From the NCBI RefSeq assembly GCF_001956045.1, contig NZ_MRTH01000016.1, positions 124,001-188,000 on the forward strand: DNA of 64,000 bases. Direction: 5' to 3'. A model generated the notes under the pieces. The model had not been told where the DNA came from. It saw nothing but the letters and a program-made list of their open reading frames with translations, and did no database searches. Both the position numbers and the translations under genes were made by a program. Shown one piece after another: positions 52,898 through 62,466 of this stretch (its first letter is position 1; each line of letters opens with the position of its first letter). The stretch is from Paenibacillus sp. FSL H7-0331. GTDB taxonomy: Bacteria; Bacillota; Bacilli; Paenibacillales; NBRC-103111.

Positions 52898-54073
52898 TTG
52901 ACATTGAAGGTTATGGAGCAGCTAAGTCAGATACAGCATCACATAGAGTCGATTGAGGTTTACCGTTATGATGTGGATGTACAGCGTAATTTTAGTCACG
53001 GTTCATGGAGCAATCGCATCCACGGTTTTATCCGAATCACGGCCGCAGGACAATCCGGCTGGGGAGAAAATATTATTGCAGTGAATCAGGATCAGCTGGA
53101 TTTGAAAGCGTGGCTGGATTCGTTTCAACCCTTAATCGGTATGCGTATTTCAGATGGCATTGCGTGGCTAATGAGCCATTTGCAGCAGAATGGGTCCAAA
53201 GCGACCGAAATGCTGGAGACGGCTTTGGTCGATCTGGCCGGAAAGCTGCTGGGTGTGCAAGCCATTGCCTTGTTGGGTCTGGAAGGGACCGAGGCTGTTC
53301 CCGGTTTGTATTGTATTCTGGAGAATGATACGGAAGTCGTGAAGGAGAAGGCACGGCTGTCGCTTGAGCAAGGCTATCGCACACATCTCAAGGTGAAGCT
53401 GTTCGGGGATATCGAGCTGGATAAGGCGGTTGTTATAGCCGCTAGATCGGTCATTGGAGAGGAAGCCTTTCTTGTTGGTGATGTAAATGATGGCTACCGC
53501 AAGAAGCAAAGCACTGACAGTCTGGATGATCTTACGGCTGCGATGCTTCAGCTGCATGCGGTTGGATTGAACGCTTGTGAGGACCCGGGGAGCCTGTCGA
53601 CTGAACAGTGGATAGAGCTGCAAAATCGGGTCGATGGGCTGCAGCTTCTTCCAGATGCGCCGCTGCGTCCTGCTGTCACAGCGATTCAAACGGCTGCTCC
53701 GGGTATGGGTGGCATCTACAATATCCATCCGGGCTGCGCAGGCTCATTGATTCATGCCGTCGAATTGGCAAGAACGATTCAGGGATTCGGCGCCAAGCTG
53801 ATGATCGGCGATGACAGCCTGGTTGGACCTGCATGCACGGTGTGGCAGCAGCTGGCGATTGGACTCGGGGCGGATTGGGTCGAAGCCTTGGAAAAGCCTG
53901 GTGAGTCTGAGGGCTTCGAGTCCTGCATTCTGACACAAGCTACCTCGCGCAGTGCAGAGGGTCAAGTGTGCGTCACAGAGCCGGCTGCAGGCTTTGGCTT
54001 GTATATCGATCAGGAACGGCTGTTGGCAGTATGTAAGGATTACTATCGAATTTCTCAAGAGCTAACAGTATAG
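52898..54073 (+). CDS. enolase-superfamily protein (muconate-lactonizing/epimerase-like)
   Basis: 391 residues from a TTG at 52898 behind GGAGGGAG. N-terminal capping domain, then a modified TIM barrel with the KxK pair K165-V-K167 (HLKVKLFG), metal ligands D195 (VGDVND) and E228 (ACEDPG), and a likely third ligand D253. The second catalytic Lys expected on strand six is not evident: the corresponding stretch reads NIHPGCAGSL. Family members epimerise, dehydrate or lactonise carboxylates, for example sugar acids or dipeptides. Last gene of the importer D cluster, before a terminator, so it probably acts on the imported compound. Confidence 0.82.
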   Translation: MTLKVMEQLSQIQHHIESIEVYRYDVDVQRNFSHGSWSNRIHGFIRITAAGQSGWGENIIAVNQDQLDLKAWLDSFQPLIGMRISDGIAWLMSHLQQNGSKATEMLETALVDLAGKLLGVQAIALLGLEGTEAVPGLYCILENDTEVVKEKARLSLEQGYRTHLKVKLFGDIELDKAVVIAARSVIGEEAFLVGDVNDGYRKKQSTDSLDDLTAAMLQLHAVGLNACEDPGSLSTEQWIELQNRVDGLQLLPDAPLRPAVTAIQTAAPGMGGIYNIHPGCAGSLIHAVELARTIQGFGAKLMIGDDSLVGPACTVWQQLAIGLGADWVEALEKPGESEGFESCILTQATSRSAEGQVCVTEPAAGFGLYIDQERLLAVCKDYYRISQELTV

Positions 54074-54101
54074 CAGTAACATGCCAGCATGTAACGAAGC
54101 G

Positions 54102-54139
54102 AAACGTGGTCACCTCCTTGGAGGGGCCGCGTTTTTTGT
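54102..54139 (+). terminator. terminator of the importer D cluster
   Basis: AAACGTGGTC (54102-54111) pairs with GGCCGCGTTT (54125-54134) with wobbles, inner CTCC/GGAG, followed by TTT. Confidence 0.8.
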
Positions 54140-54318
54140 GCATTCAGTCATACGGTGTAACTGCCCAAACGAGAAGTCTTCAATCTTGAATTATTAAGAA
54201 ATTGTAAACATTCAGTTCGTATTCAGGCGCTGCTTAGAAACAGTTCAGGTAAGCAGGTTAAGATGTGTTTGTAAGCAAGAGTGCTGTGCAGGAGAGCTTG
54301 GATAGAGAGGGGTGCCAC

Positions 54319-55032
54319 ATGAATAAGCAGCTGAAATATCGCCATGAACTGAAGTTTTTCATCAATCAGCATCAATTTTATTTGATCCGCCAGCGACTTA
54401 AAAGCCTGATGAGCCAGGACAACAATGTGGGTGCAACAGGAGAGTATCACATCCGCAGCCTGTACTTTGATGATGTGAGCAATAAAGCGCTGCATGAGAA
54501 GCTGGGTGGTATCCGGGATCGGGTCAAATACCGGATTCGGATCTATAATGTGCAGGACAATGTGATTCATTTTGAGAAAAAAATCAAATTCAATGATTAC
54601 ATCGCTAAAGTGAAGGAACCGATCAGCAGAGCAACGTATGAAGCTATCATTGCGGGAAGTTTTGAAGTATTGAATGAACCTGACAAGCCTTTATTTATGG
54701 AATTGTATCAGGAGATGAAGCACAAGCTGCTGCGCCCCAAGGTGATTGTCGATTATGTACGGGAGCCGTATGTCTGTCCGAGCGGTAATGTACGCATTAC
54801 TTTCGATAAAGAATTAAGGACCGGTCTGCACGCTACAGACATATTCAATAAGGATCTGCAAGCGGTTCGGGCCATCGATGAGAATTTGATCATCCTGGAG
54901 GTCAAATACGATGAATATATTCCTGAGTATATCCGGGCAGCCATTCAGCTTGAAGGGTTGAATCGGCAGTCCGCCTCTAAATATGTGATGTGCCGCAAGT
55001 TTTTGAAATTTAATACGTGGGAGGATTATTAA
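54319..55032 (+). CDS. VTC-domain protein, polyphosphate polymerase-like
   Basis: 237 residues from the ATG at 54319 (AGAGGGG upstream). The whole protein is one VTC tunnel domain of the triphosphate-tunnel superfamily. Visible basic and acidic tunnel residues include R8-x-E10 (KYRHELKFF), RVKYRIRIYN, HFEKKIKF, VDYVREPY and ILEVKYDEYIPEY. In yeast Vtc4 this domain makes inorganic polyphosphate from ATP. Bacterial stand-alone copies occur beside DUF4956 and CotH genes, as here: it is followed after two bases by the DUF4956 gene. Probably acts at the inner membrane face; product not proven. Confidence 0.88.
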   Translation: MNKQLKYRHELKFFINQHQFYLIRQRLKSLMSQDNNVGATGEYHIRSLYFDDVSNKALHEKLGGIRDRVKYRIRIYNVQDNVIHFEKKIKFNDYIAKVKEPISRATYEAIIAGSFEVLNEPDKPLFMELYQEMKHKLLRPKVIVDYVREPYVCPSGNVRITFDKELRTGLHATDIFNKDLQAVRAIDENLIILEVKYDEYIPEYIRAAIQLEGLNRQSASKYVMCRKFLKFNTWEDY

Positions 55033-55034
55033 TT

Positions 55035-55775
55035 ATGGATACTGCAATAGCTGCAATAACGGAAACTGCTGCTGCCGCTGCTTCTACAGGTACGACGGCT
55101 ACTACTTTTACCGATTTACTTAAAAAGTCGGTCGTCAAAAACTTTGTTTCTGATATCGATCTTACCAAAATGCTACTTACTTTGGCGGTTGCCTTTTTTA
55201 TCGGGTTCTTTATATACCTGCTCTACAAAAGGGTTTTCAGTGGTGTTCTGTATTCCAAGAGCTTCAACATTTCACTGATCGGGATGACAATGGTTACGGC
55301 AATGGTTATTATCGCGGTCAATTCCAATCTGGTGCTGTCACTCGGGATGGTCGGTGCCCTGTCCATCGTTCGTTTCCGTACACCGATCAAGGATCCTACC
55401 GATCTGATCTTCCTGTTCTGGGCGGCAGCAGCGGGAATAGTATCCGGAGCCGGCTTCTACACCCTTGCTTTTGTCGGTTCAGCCGTCATTGGTGTCATGA
55501 TGTTTCTGTTTATCAAAAAAACGTCCTTCGAAACCCCTTATTTGCTGGTGATCAACTGCGATGGGGATGATACTGAGAAACAGGTCCATACTGTTGTAGA
55601 GAAATTGGTGAAAAGATACAACGTGAAGCAAAAAACCGTAACTCATGGCAATATCGAAATCACGCTTGAGCTGCGATTGAATGATAACGAAGGTGCTTTT
55701 GTCAATAAAGTTTCGGGATTGGACGGCGTCAGAAATGCCGTGTTGATTAGCTACAGCGGCGACTACGTGTCTTAA
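55035..55775 (+). CDS. DUF4956 membrane protein
   Basis: 246 residues from the ATG at 55035, with GGGAGG overlapping the end of the VTC gene. An Ala/Thr-rich N-terminal stretch (about 1-25), membrane segments at about 45-65, 78-98, 100-118 and 133-160, and the diagnostic LSIVRFRTPIKDPTDLIFLFWA loop of DUF4956 (about 112-133). A soluble C-terminal domain of 80 residues follows. No function is established for the family. Its fixed place between VTC and CotH genes suggests that it couples the cytoplasmic polymerase to the outer-surface kinase. Confidence 0.85.
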   Translation: MDTAIAAITETAAAAASTGTTATTFTDLLKKSVVKNFVSDIDLTKMLLTLAVAFFIGFFIYLLYKRVFSGVLYSKSFNISLIGMTMVTAMVIIAVNSNLVLSLGMVGALSIVRFRTPIKDPTDLIFLFWAAAAGIVSGAGFYTLAFVGSAVIGVMMFLFIKKTSFETPYLLVINCDGDDTEKQVHTVVEKLVKRYNVKQKTVTHGNIEITLELRLNDNEGAFVNKVSGLDGVRNAVLISYSGDYVS

Positions 55776-55803
55776 ACGGAATGACTGGAAAGGAGGTTTT
55801 ACG

Positions 55804-57618
55804 ATGAAAGCCAAGTGGATAGAGCTGCTGCTATGTATCAGTCTTGTATTCGGATTAACGGGCTGCGCGGTAACAGACAGTATAACAGGCACTAGCAGCA
55901 GCGCCGTATCTTCGGCAGCGGTCAGCAATCAGCAGAACCAAGCGACCCATGTATTTCCCAAAGACCACGTGGTTGATGTGAAGATTACGATGGCTGCAGC
56001 CGATTTTCAGGATATGTTGGACAATGCCAGTCAGGAGGAGTTTAAAACGGCCTCTGTGGACTACAACGGACAGCACTTTGACAATGTAGCGATCCGAACC
56101 AAAGGAAACCTCAGCTTGAGAAGTGTAGTAAGCTCCGATTCCGACCGGTACAGCTTCAAAATTTCGTTCGATGAATATATATCGAGTCAGCAGCTGTACG
56201 GCATCAGTAAAATCAATCTGAACAACAATTACAGCGATGCCTCATATATGCGCGAATTTCTAACCTATGAGTTGGCCGAACGATTAGGCTTGCCGACTCC
56301 CGGATATTCCTTTGTAAATGTATATGTAAATGGGGAGCTCAAAGGTTTTTATTTGGCAGTGGAGCAAATCGGCGATTCATATCTGGAACGTAATTTTGGC
56401 AATGCTTACGGTGCCCTGTATAAAGCCAACGGGGGTAACGGCAGCGAATTGACATGGCTGGAAACGATGGATGCCTATAAAGGACTGGATTTGAAATCGA
56501 AATCCTCGAACGATAACGTTATTCTCGACATGCTCAAGGAGTTGAACACAGGAACGGACTATAGTAAGGTGCTGGATGTCGATGAAGCGCTCAAATTCAT
56601 TGCACTCAATGTACTGACCGCGAATATGGACAGCTATCTCGGTACCAACAAGCATAATTATTATTTGTATGAGAACAAAGGAATATTCTCGGTATTGCCG
56701 TGGGATTACAATATGGCGTTTGGAGGTCTTGGAGCATCGGGTATTTTCATTGACGAGCCGACACAAGGCACACTTTCGGAGCGGCCTCTGATTGATAAGC
56801 TGCTGAAGGTGGATGCTTACAAGCAGAAGTACCATCAGTATTTGACGGAGAGCATCGAAGGCTATTTATCGGGTGAAGCATTTGCAGCCCGTGTGCAGGA
56901 GCTGTCCCAGCTGATTTCAGGCTATGTGGAACAAGACCCTACCGCTTTTTACACCTATGATGAATATCAAAAAGGCGTGACTCAGCTGACCACCTTTGCA
57001 GCTCAGCAGGTCGCCACGATTGCCAAGCAGTTGGATGGCACCTCCCCTTCCTCAGGTGATGGCAGTGGCAGCGGCGGTGGTATGGGTGGAGGTATGGGAG
57101 GTGGTGGTATGCGTGGTGGCATGAATGGCAAGCCTGATGCAGGCGCAGCTAATGTTCAGGATGCCGTAATAGCTTCGCAGACCACTCAGGCGGGGCAGGC
57201 CGTATTAGCAGCGCAAGCCGTCCCGTCAGGGCAATCGGCAACAGAGGTACAACCCACACAGATGGCAGGAAATGGCCAAACGAGTCAGACTGCTCAATCA
57301 CAGGCAGCAGGTGCAGTTAACCAAACCAATCAAAATGGTCAGACCAATCAAACAGGTCAAACGGGCCAAGCAGGGCAAATGGCTGATCGTCAGGGCGCAC
57401 CAGGTGGTATGGAAGCTGGAGGACAAGGAGGTCCTCCCGGTGGTATGGGCATGGGTAGAGGGGGACAAGGGGGACCTGGAGGCATGGGAGGCGGTCCCGG
57501 TGGGCAGGCCAACCAACAAGAAGGCACGGTAAGTGAGGCTGTAGCTGCAGGCACCGCATTCGTTATTCTTTTATTATCCTGCGTCTTCGTTGCTCGCTAT
57601 AAACGCAAACGGCTGTGA
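55804..57618 (+). CDS. CotH-family secreted protein kinase with Gly/Gln-rich tail
   Basis: 604 residues. Lipobox GLTGC with C21. CotH kinase domain at about 55-400, with the conserved TKGNLSLRS region and the catalytic-type residues D276 (NMDSYLG, followed by NKHNYYLYE) and D301 (LPWDYNMAFG). CotH of Bacillus phosphorylates spore-coat proteins. From about 415 there is a low-complexity tail: Gly/Met-rich, then Gln/Thr/Ala-rich (repeats of NQTGQTGQ type), then Gly/Met-rich again, ending in one membrane segment (about 576-598) and a KRKR tail. Being anchored at both ends is unusual. The gene closes the VTC-DUF4956 operon. Confidence 0.85.
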   Translation: MKAKWIELLLCISLVFGLTGCAVTDSITGTSSSAVSSAAVSNQQNQATHVFPKDHVVDVKITMAAADFQDMLDNASQEEFKTASVDYNGQHFDNVAIRTKGNLSLRSVVSSDSDRYSFKISFDEYISSQQLYGISKINLNNNYSDASYMREFLTYELAERLGLPTPGYSFVNVYVNGELKGFYLAVEQIGDSYLERNFGNAYGALYKANGGNGSELTWLETMDAYKGLDLKSKSSNDNVILDMLKELNTGTDYSKVLDVDEALKFIALNVLTANMDSYLGTNKHNYYLYENKGIFSVLPWDYNMAFGGLGASGIFIDEPTQGTLSERPLIDKLLKVDAYKQKYHQYLTESIEGYLSGEAFAARVQELSQLISGYVEQDPTAFYTYDEYQKGVTQLTTFAAQQVATIAKQLDGTSPSSGDGSGSGGGMGGGMGGGGMRGGMNGKPDAGAANVQDAVIASQTTQAGQAVLAAQAVPSGQSATEVQPTQMAGNGQTSQTAQSQAAGAVNQTNQNGQTNQTGQTGQAGQMADRQGAPGGMEAGGQGGPPGGMGMGRGGQGGPGGMGGGPGGQANQQEGTVSEAVAAGTAFVILLLSCVFVARYKRKRL

Positions 57619-57648
57619 ATTCAATGAATACACAATAAACGGCAAAAA

Positions 57649-57686
57649 AACAAGGACAACCGCTATGGGTTTGTCCTTGTTTTGTA
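57649..57686. terminator. bidirectional terminator between CotH and gdhA
   Basis: AACAAGGACAA (57649-57659) pairs with TTGTCCTTGTT (57671-57681). A-run on the left and T-run on the right serve the two convergent genes. Confidence 0.85.
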
Positions 57687-57712
57687 TGTGTAGCAGCAAC
57701 AGACGCTATGAA

Positions 57713-59107
<1,395 letters not shown>

Positions 59108-59391
59108 TCATCGAGTAATTTCGTATTCCAAAGTCTACAGAATATATTTTCACATAATTTGAGTTCGGCGGCAACAATTATTTACAAAGCGTGTTATGTA
59201 TGCATGGAACAAACTAACTGATTTTGGCACTCAGATTATTTGAAAAATGCAAAAAACTGCTGAATTAAAGCATACGGGCAGATGATTTCCATAATTACAG
59301 GCCGGAGACAAGCTTCTGCAAAATGTGACAAATATTGAACTCTTGAGGTTGGGGGAGTAGGTTCTGACTAATAATTTTGGAGGAATGTATA

Positions 59392-59419
59392 TTGCGCTTA
59401 TATGCAGTTAGGTTATAAT
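59392..59419 (+). promoter_or_regulatory. candidate sigma-A promoter upstream of desaturase
   Basis: TTGCGC (59392-59397), 16-base spacer, TATAAT (59414-59419). A second possible -35, TTGAAA at 59616-59621, overlaps the Fur box and has only a weak -10 (TTGAAT, 59639-59644). Confidence 0.5.
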
Positions 59420-59622
59420 TAAAGATGCTTACTAATGAGATGCCAACTCCGAAGGTCCCCCTCTATGATGGCGATATGCCACTCTAAGATGAAACTCTTT
59501 TAACTACCCACATGGTATTGGAATGAAAAGCAACAGAACTTGAAATCGGAAGCAGCAGAATGGGAAAGTCAACGATTGAAGCTTGCAATCCTCAATCATT
59601 ATGCGTATAATCAAGTTGAAAA

Positions 59623-59637
59623 TGATAATCATTATCA
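59623..59637. promoter_or_regulatory. perfect Fur box upstream of desaturase gene
   Basis: TGATAATCATTATCA matches the 7-1-7 Fur consensus at every position and is extended by A-rich flanks. It is 137 bases upstream of the desaturase start. Confidence 0.88.
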
Positions 59638-59773
59638 ATTGAATTGCGCTTCAGCAATGTACGGCTGTTCGATCCTATAAATAAGAAGTTGAAACTAAAA
59701 CTGAGCTTCTACGTATACGTCAACAGGTACACATATATCTACCATGGATTCGAAGAGAGGAAGATTTATTACA

Positions 59774-60796
59774 ATGCTCCATAAGGAACAAGGCAGCTGG
59801 CGCAAAGACATCGCACCCTACGAAAGATCGCATCTCAAGCACAGTGTGTGGCAACTCCTGAATACCGTTATTCCTTTTTTCATTCTTTGGTATCTTGCCT
59901 ATTTAAGTTTATCGGTTTCTTATTTTCTTACCATACCGATAACGATCGTTGCAGGCGGTTTTCTCGTACGGATTTTCATTATTTTTCATGACTGCTGCCA
60001 TAAATCTTTCTTCAAAAATAAACTTGCTAATGAGATAGTCGGAACGATAACAGGGATCTTGACCAGTGTTCCTTTCCGCCAATGGAGACACACCCACTCC
60101 GTACATCATGCGACCAGTGGTAATCTGGATAAGCGGGGTACGGGAGATATTTGGACGATGACCGTGGATGAGTATTTGGCTGCCTCGTTATTGAAGCGGA
60201 TCATTTATCGTATATACCGCAATCCGTTCGTGATTCTTGGTATCGGTCCAACTTACATTTTTCTGATAGATTATCGCTTTAACCGTAGAAATATTAACAT
60301 GAAGGAACGAATCAACACTTATATAACCAACATCGGTATATTCGGTTCAGCATTTCTATTGTGCTGGACACTGGGCTGGGAAGCATTCCTGCTCATACAG
60401 GTTCCGATTTTTCTGGTTTCCGGTACAGCCGGTATCTGGATGTTCTACGTTCAGCATCAGTTCGAGGAAACCTACTTTGAGAATAACGACAAATGGGATT
60501 ACGTAAAAGCGGCTATGCAAGGAAGCTCTTTTTATAATCTACCCAAAGTGCTGCATTGGATCACCGGAAATATCGGCTTCCATCATATTCATCATTTGAG
60601 TCCGCGTGTGCCAAACTACTATCTGGAAAAGGTTCATAATGTGAATCCGGTATTGCGGGATGTCGAGACGATTACACTGCGCACAAGCCTGCAGTTGCTT
60701 CGCTTCCGAATCTGGGATGAGCGGGATAAAAAGTTTATCACCTTCAAGGACATTAAACATCTGGCTATCAGTCGAAAAGTAGCAGAGGAAATGTAA
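59774..60796 (+). CDS. membrane fatty-acid desaturase
   Basis: 340 residues from the ATG at 59774, which has GAGAGGAAG upstream; the ATG at 59744 has no site. About four membrane segments (30-48, 52-70, 150-166, 186-215). Three His boxes: H72-DCC-H76, H106-T-H108-SV-H111-H112, and H270-H-I-H273-H274, which bind the di-iron centre. It resembles acyl-lipid desaturases such as Bacillus Des and introduces a cis double bond into membrane acyl chains, using oxygen and electrons from ferredoxin or flavodoxin. No DesK/DesR thermosensor is adjacent; a Fur box suggests control by iron. Confidence 0.88.
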   Translation: MLHKEQGSWRKDIAPYERSHLKHSVWQLLNTVIPFFILWYLAYLSLSVSYFLTIPITIVAGGFLVRIFIIFHDCCHKSFFKNKLANEIVGTITGILTSVPFRQWRHTHSVHHATSGNLDKRGTGDIWTMTVDEYLAASLLKRIIYRIYRNPFVILGIGPTYIFLIDYRFNRRNINMKERINTYITNIGIFGSAFLLCWTLGWEAFLLIQVPIFLVSGTAGIWMFYVQHQFEETYFENNDKWDYVKAAMQGSSFYNLPKVLHWITGNIGFHHIHHLSPRVPNYYLEKVHNVNPVLRDVETITLRTSLQLLRFRIWDERDKKFITFKDIKHLAISRKVAEEM

Positions 60797-60835
60797 TCAT
60801 ACAGCCATTATTGCTCTTATAACGATTATAGATAT

Positions 60836-60864
60836 GAAAAAGGCACCCATCGGGTGCCTTTTTC
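60836..60864. terminator. bidirectional terminator between desaturase and amylase genes
   Basis: GAAAAAGGCACCC (60836-60848) pairs perfectly with GGGTGCCTTTTTC (60852-60864) around a three-base loop. Confidence 0.9.
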
Positions 60865-60885
60865 ATATTGGCTGCATCCGATGAA

Positions 60886-62346
60886 TTAACCCTCGTCAGC
60901 AAGCGCCCATACCGAGACACTGCCTCCATTAACCGGGAAGCTGGCAAATCCATCCGCTCCGATCGTGATTTTATCATTTCGGGTGTTAGTGAAGTCAATC
61001 CATACTTGACCTGCACGCTCGGGTCCGACACACATTCGTTTCTCGCCGTTGTCCCCGTTGGAGATGACCACAGCACAGCCTGAGCGCTCAATATCCGGCA
61101 CGCCTCGGCGCACCCAGCCAATAGTATTCGGATGATCGAAATAGTCCTCCTGGTCGCCGTATGCTTTATGGTAGCGGGTATACAGCAGGGGATCGATGGC
61201 GGCTTTTTTGCTTGCAATCGATGGTTCACCGCCAATGCCATAATAATCACCGTAAAATACACACGGATAACCGTCCTTACGAAGCAGGATGATCGCGTAA
61301 GCGCTTTGCTTAAACCAGTCACCCACCCACGATTCCAGTGCCTGACCCGGTTGTGAGTCATGGTTATCGACGAATGTGACCGCATTTTGTGGATGTGTAG
61401 CCACCAAGGAGTTTTTAAAAATCGTAGTCAGATTAAAGGCCTTGCCAGCTTGTGCAGCTTCATTAAAATTATAATGGAGACATACATCGAATAAGGATAG
61501 CTTGCATTCTACCGTATCCATAAATTCCTGACATGCGCCAGGATCCGAATTCCAGAACTCACCCACTATGTAAAAGTCGTCACCGCGTGCCTTCATGATT
61601 TGGGTCACAAAATCCTTAATAAACTCGCGGCTAATATGTTTAATCGCATCGAGCCGGAATCCGTTGCATTGCAGTGTACTAGCCAGCCATTGGCCCCACT
61701 TGATCATTTCTTCCTTGACCTTCGCATGGTTGTAGTCGATATTCGCGAACATTAAATAATCATAATTTCCGTAGGCATCGTCCACGTGCTCGTTCCACTT
61801 TTTATTTTCACCGAGAATCCGGAAAATTCCACTTTTATTTTGTTTGGCATCAAAGTCGGTTCCATTAAAATGCTCAAAGGTCCATTTGAAATCGGAATAT
61901 TGATTGCCGCGGCCGGGAAAAGTGAATTTGGTCCAGCCTTCGATATCAAAGGGCTGGGAAATTTCCTCAGTCCGATTATCGCCGTCAACCTGAATCACTT
62001 TAAAAACTTCCTTTTCGTCAGCACCGGCTTTATGGTTCATCACAAGATCGACGTATACAGCAACACCGTGCTCCTGGCATGCTTTGATCGCTGCTTCAAG
62101 CTCTGCTTTTGACCCGTATTTGGTACGGACCGTACCCTTTTGATCAAATTCCCCCAGATCGTATAAATCGTACACACTGTATCCCGTATCCTCGACTGAT
62201 TGGCCTTTGGTGACGGGTGGAATCCATACGGAATCGATCCCTCTTTCCTTCAATTCCGGGGCCAGCTTGGCCAAGTTGTTCCAATGGTTTCCGTCGGATG
62301 CCAAGTGCCACTCAAAAAATTGCATCATTGTGTGATTGCGTTCCAT
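60886..62346 (-). CDS. cytoplasmic alpha-amylase (GH13 subfamily 5 type)
   Basis: 486 residues beginning MERNHTMMQFFEWH, with no signal peptide, as in cytoplasmic AmyA/AmyS enzymes of bacteria. GH13 regions: DLVMNH (100-105), NGFRLDAIKH with nucleophile D233, IVGEFW with acid/base E263, and FVDNHD with D330. It hydrolyses internal alpha-1,4 bonds of maltodextrins or glycogen inside the cell. AGGGAGG before the ATG. Monocistronic, with its own terminator. The importers in this window could supply maltodextrins, but nothing links them directly. Confidence 0.95.
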   Translation of the reverse strand: MERNHTMMQFFEWHLASDGNHWNNLAKLAPELKERGIDSVWIPPVTKGQSVEDTGYSVYDLYDLGEFDQKGTVRTKYGSKAELEAAIKACQEHGVAVYVDLVMNHKAGADEKEVFKVIQVDGDNRTEEISQPFDIEGWTKFTFPGRGNQYSDFKWTFEHFNGTDFDAKQNKSGIFRILGENKKWNEHVDDAYGNYDYLMFANIDYNHAKVKEEMIKWGQWLASTLQCNGFRLDAIKHISREFIKDFVTQIMKARGDDFYIVGEFWNSDPGACQEFMDTVECKLSLFDVCLHYNFNEAAQAGKAFNLTTIFKNSLVATHPQNAVTFVDNHDSQPGQALESWVGDWFKQSAYAIILLRKDGYPCVFYGDYYGIGGEPSIASKKAAIDPLLYTRYHKAYGDQEDYFDHPNTIGWVRRGVPDIERSGCAVVISNGDNGEKRMCVGPERAGQVWIDFTNTRNDKITIGADGFASFPVNGGSVSVWALADEG

Positions 62347-62466
62347 CCAGGTTTCCTCCCTAAGCTACGTACATATCGATAAATCGATCTTTTAAGAGAT
62401 TACCCATCCGGTTGTCCAGATAAACACGATACATCCAATGAATCGAACTTCTTCTATGAGTGGTAC

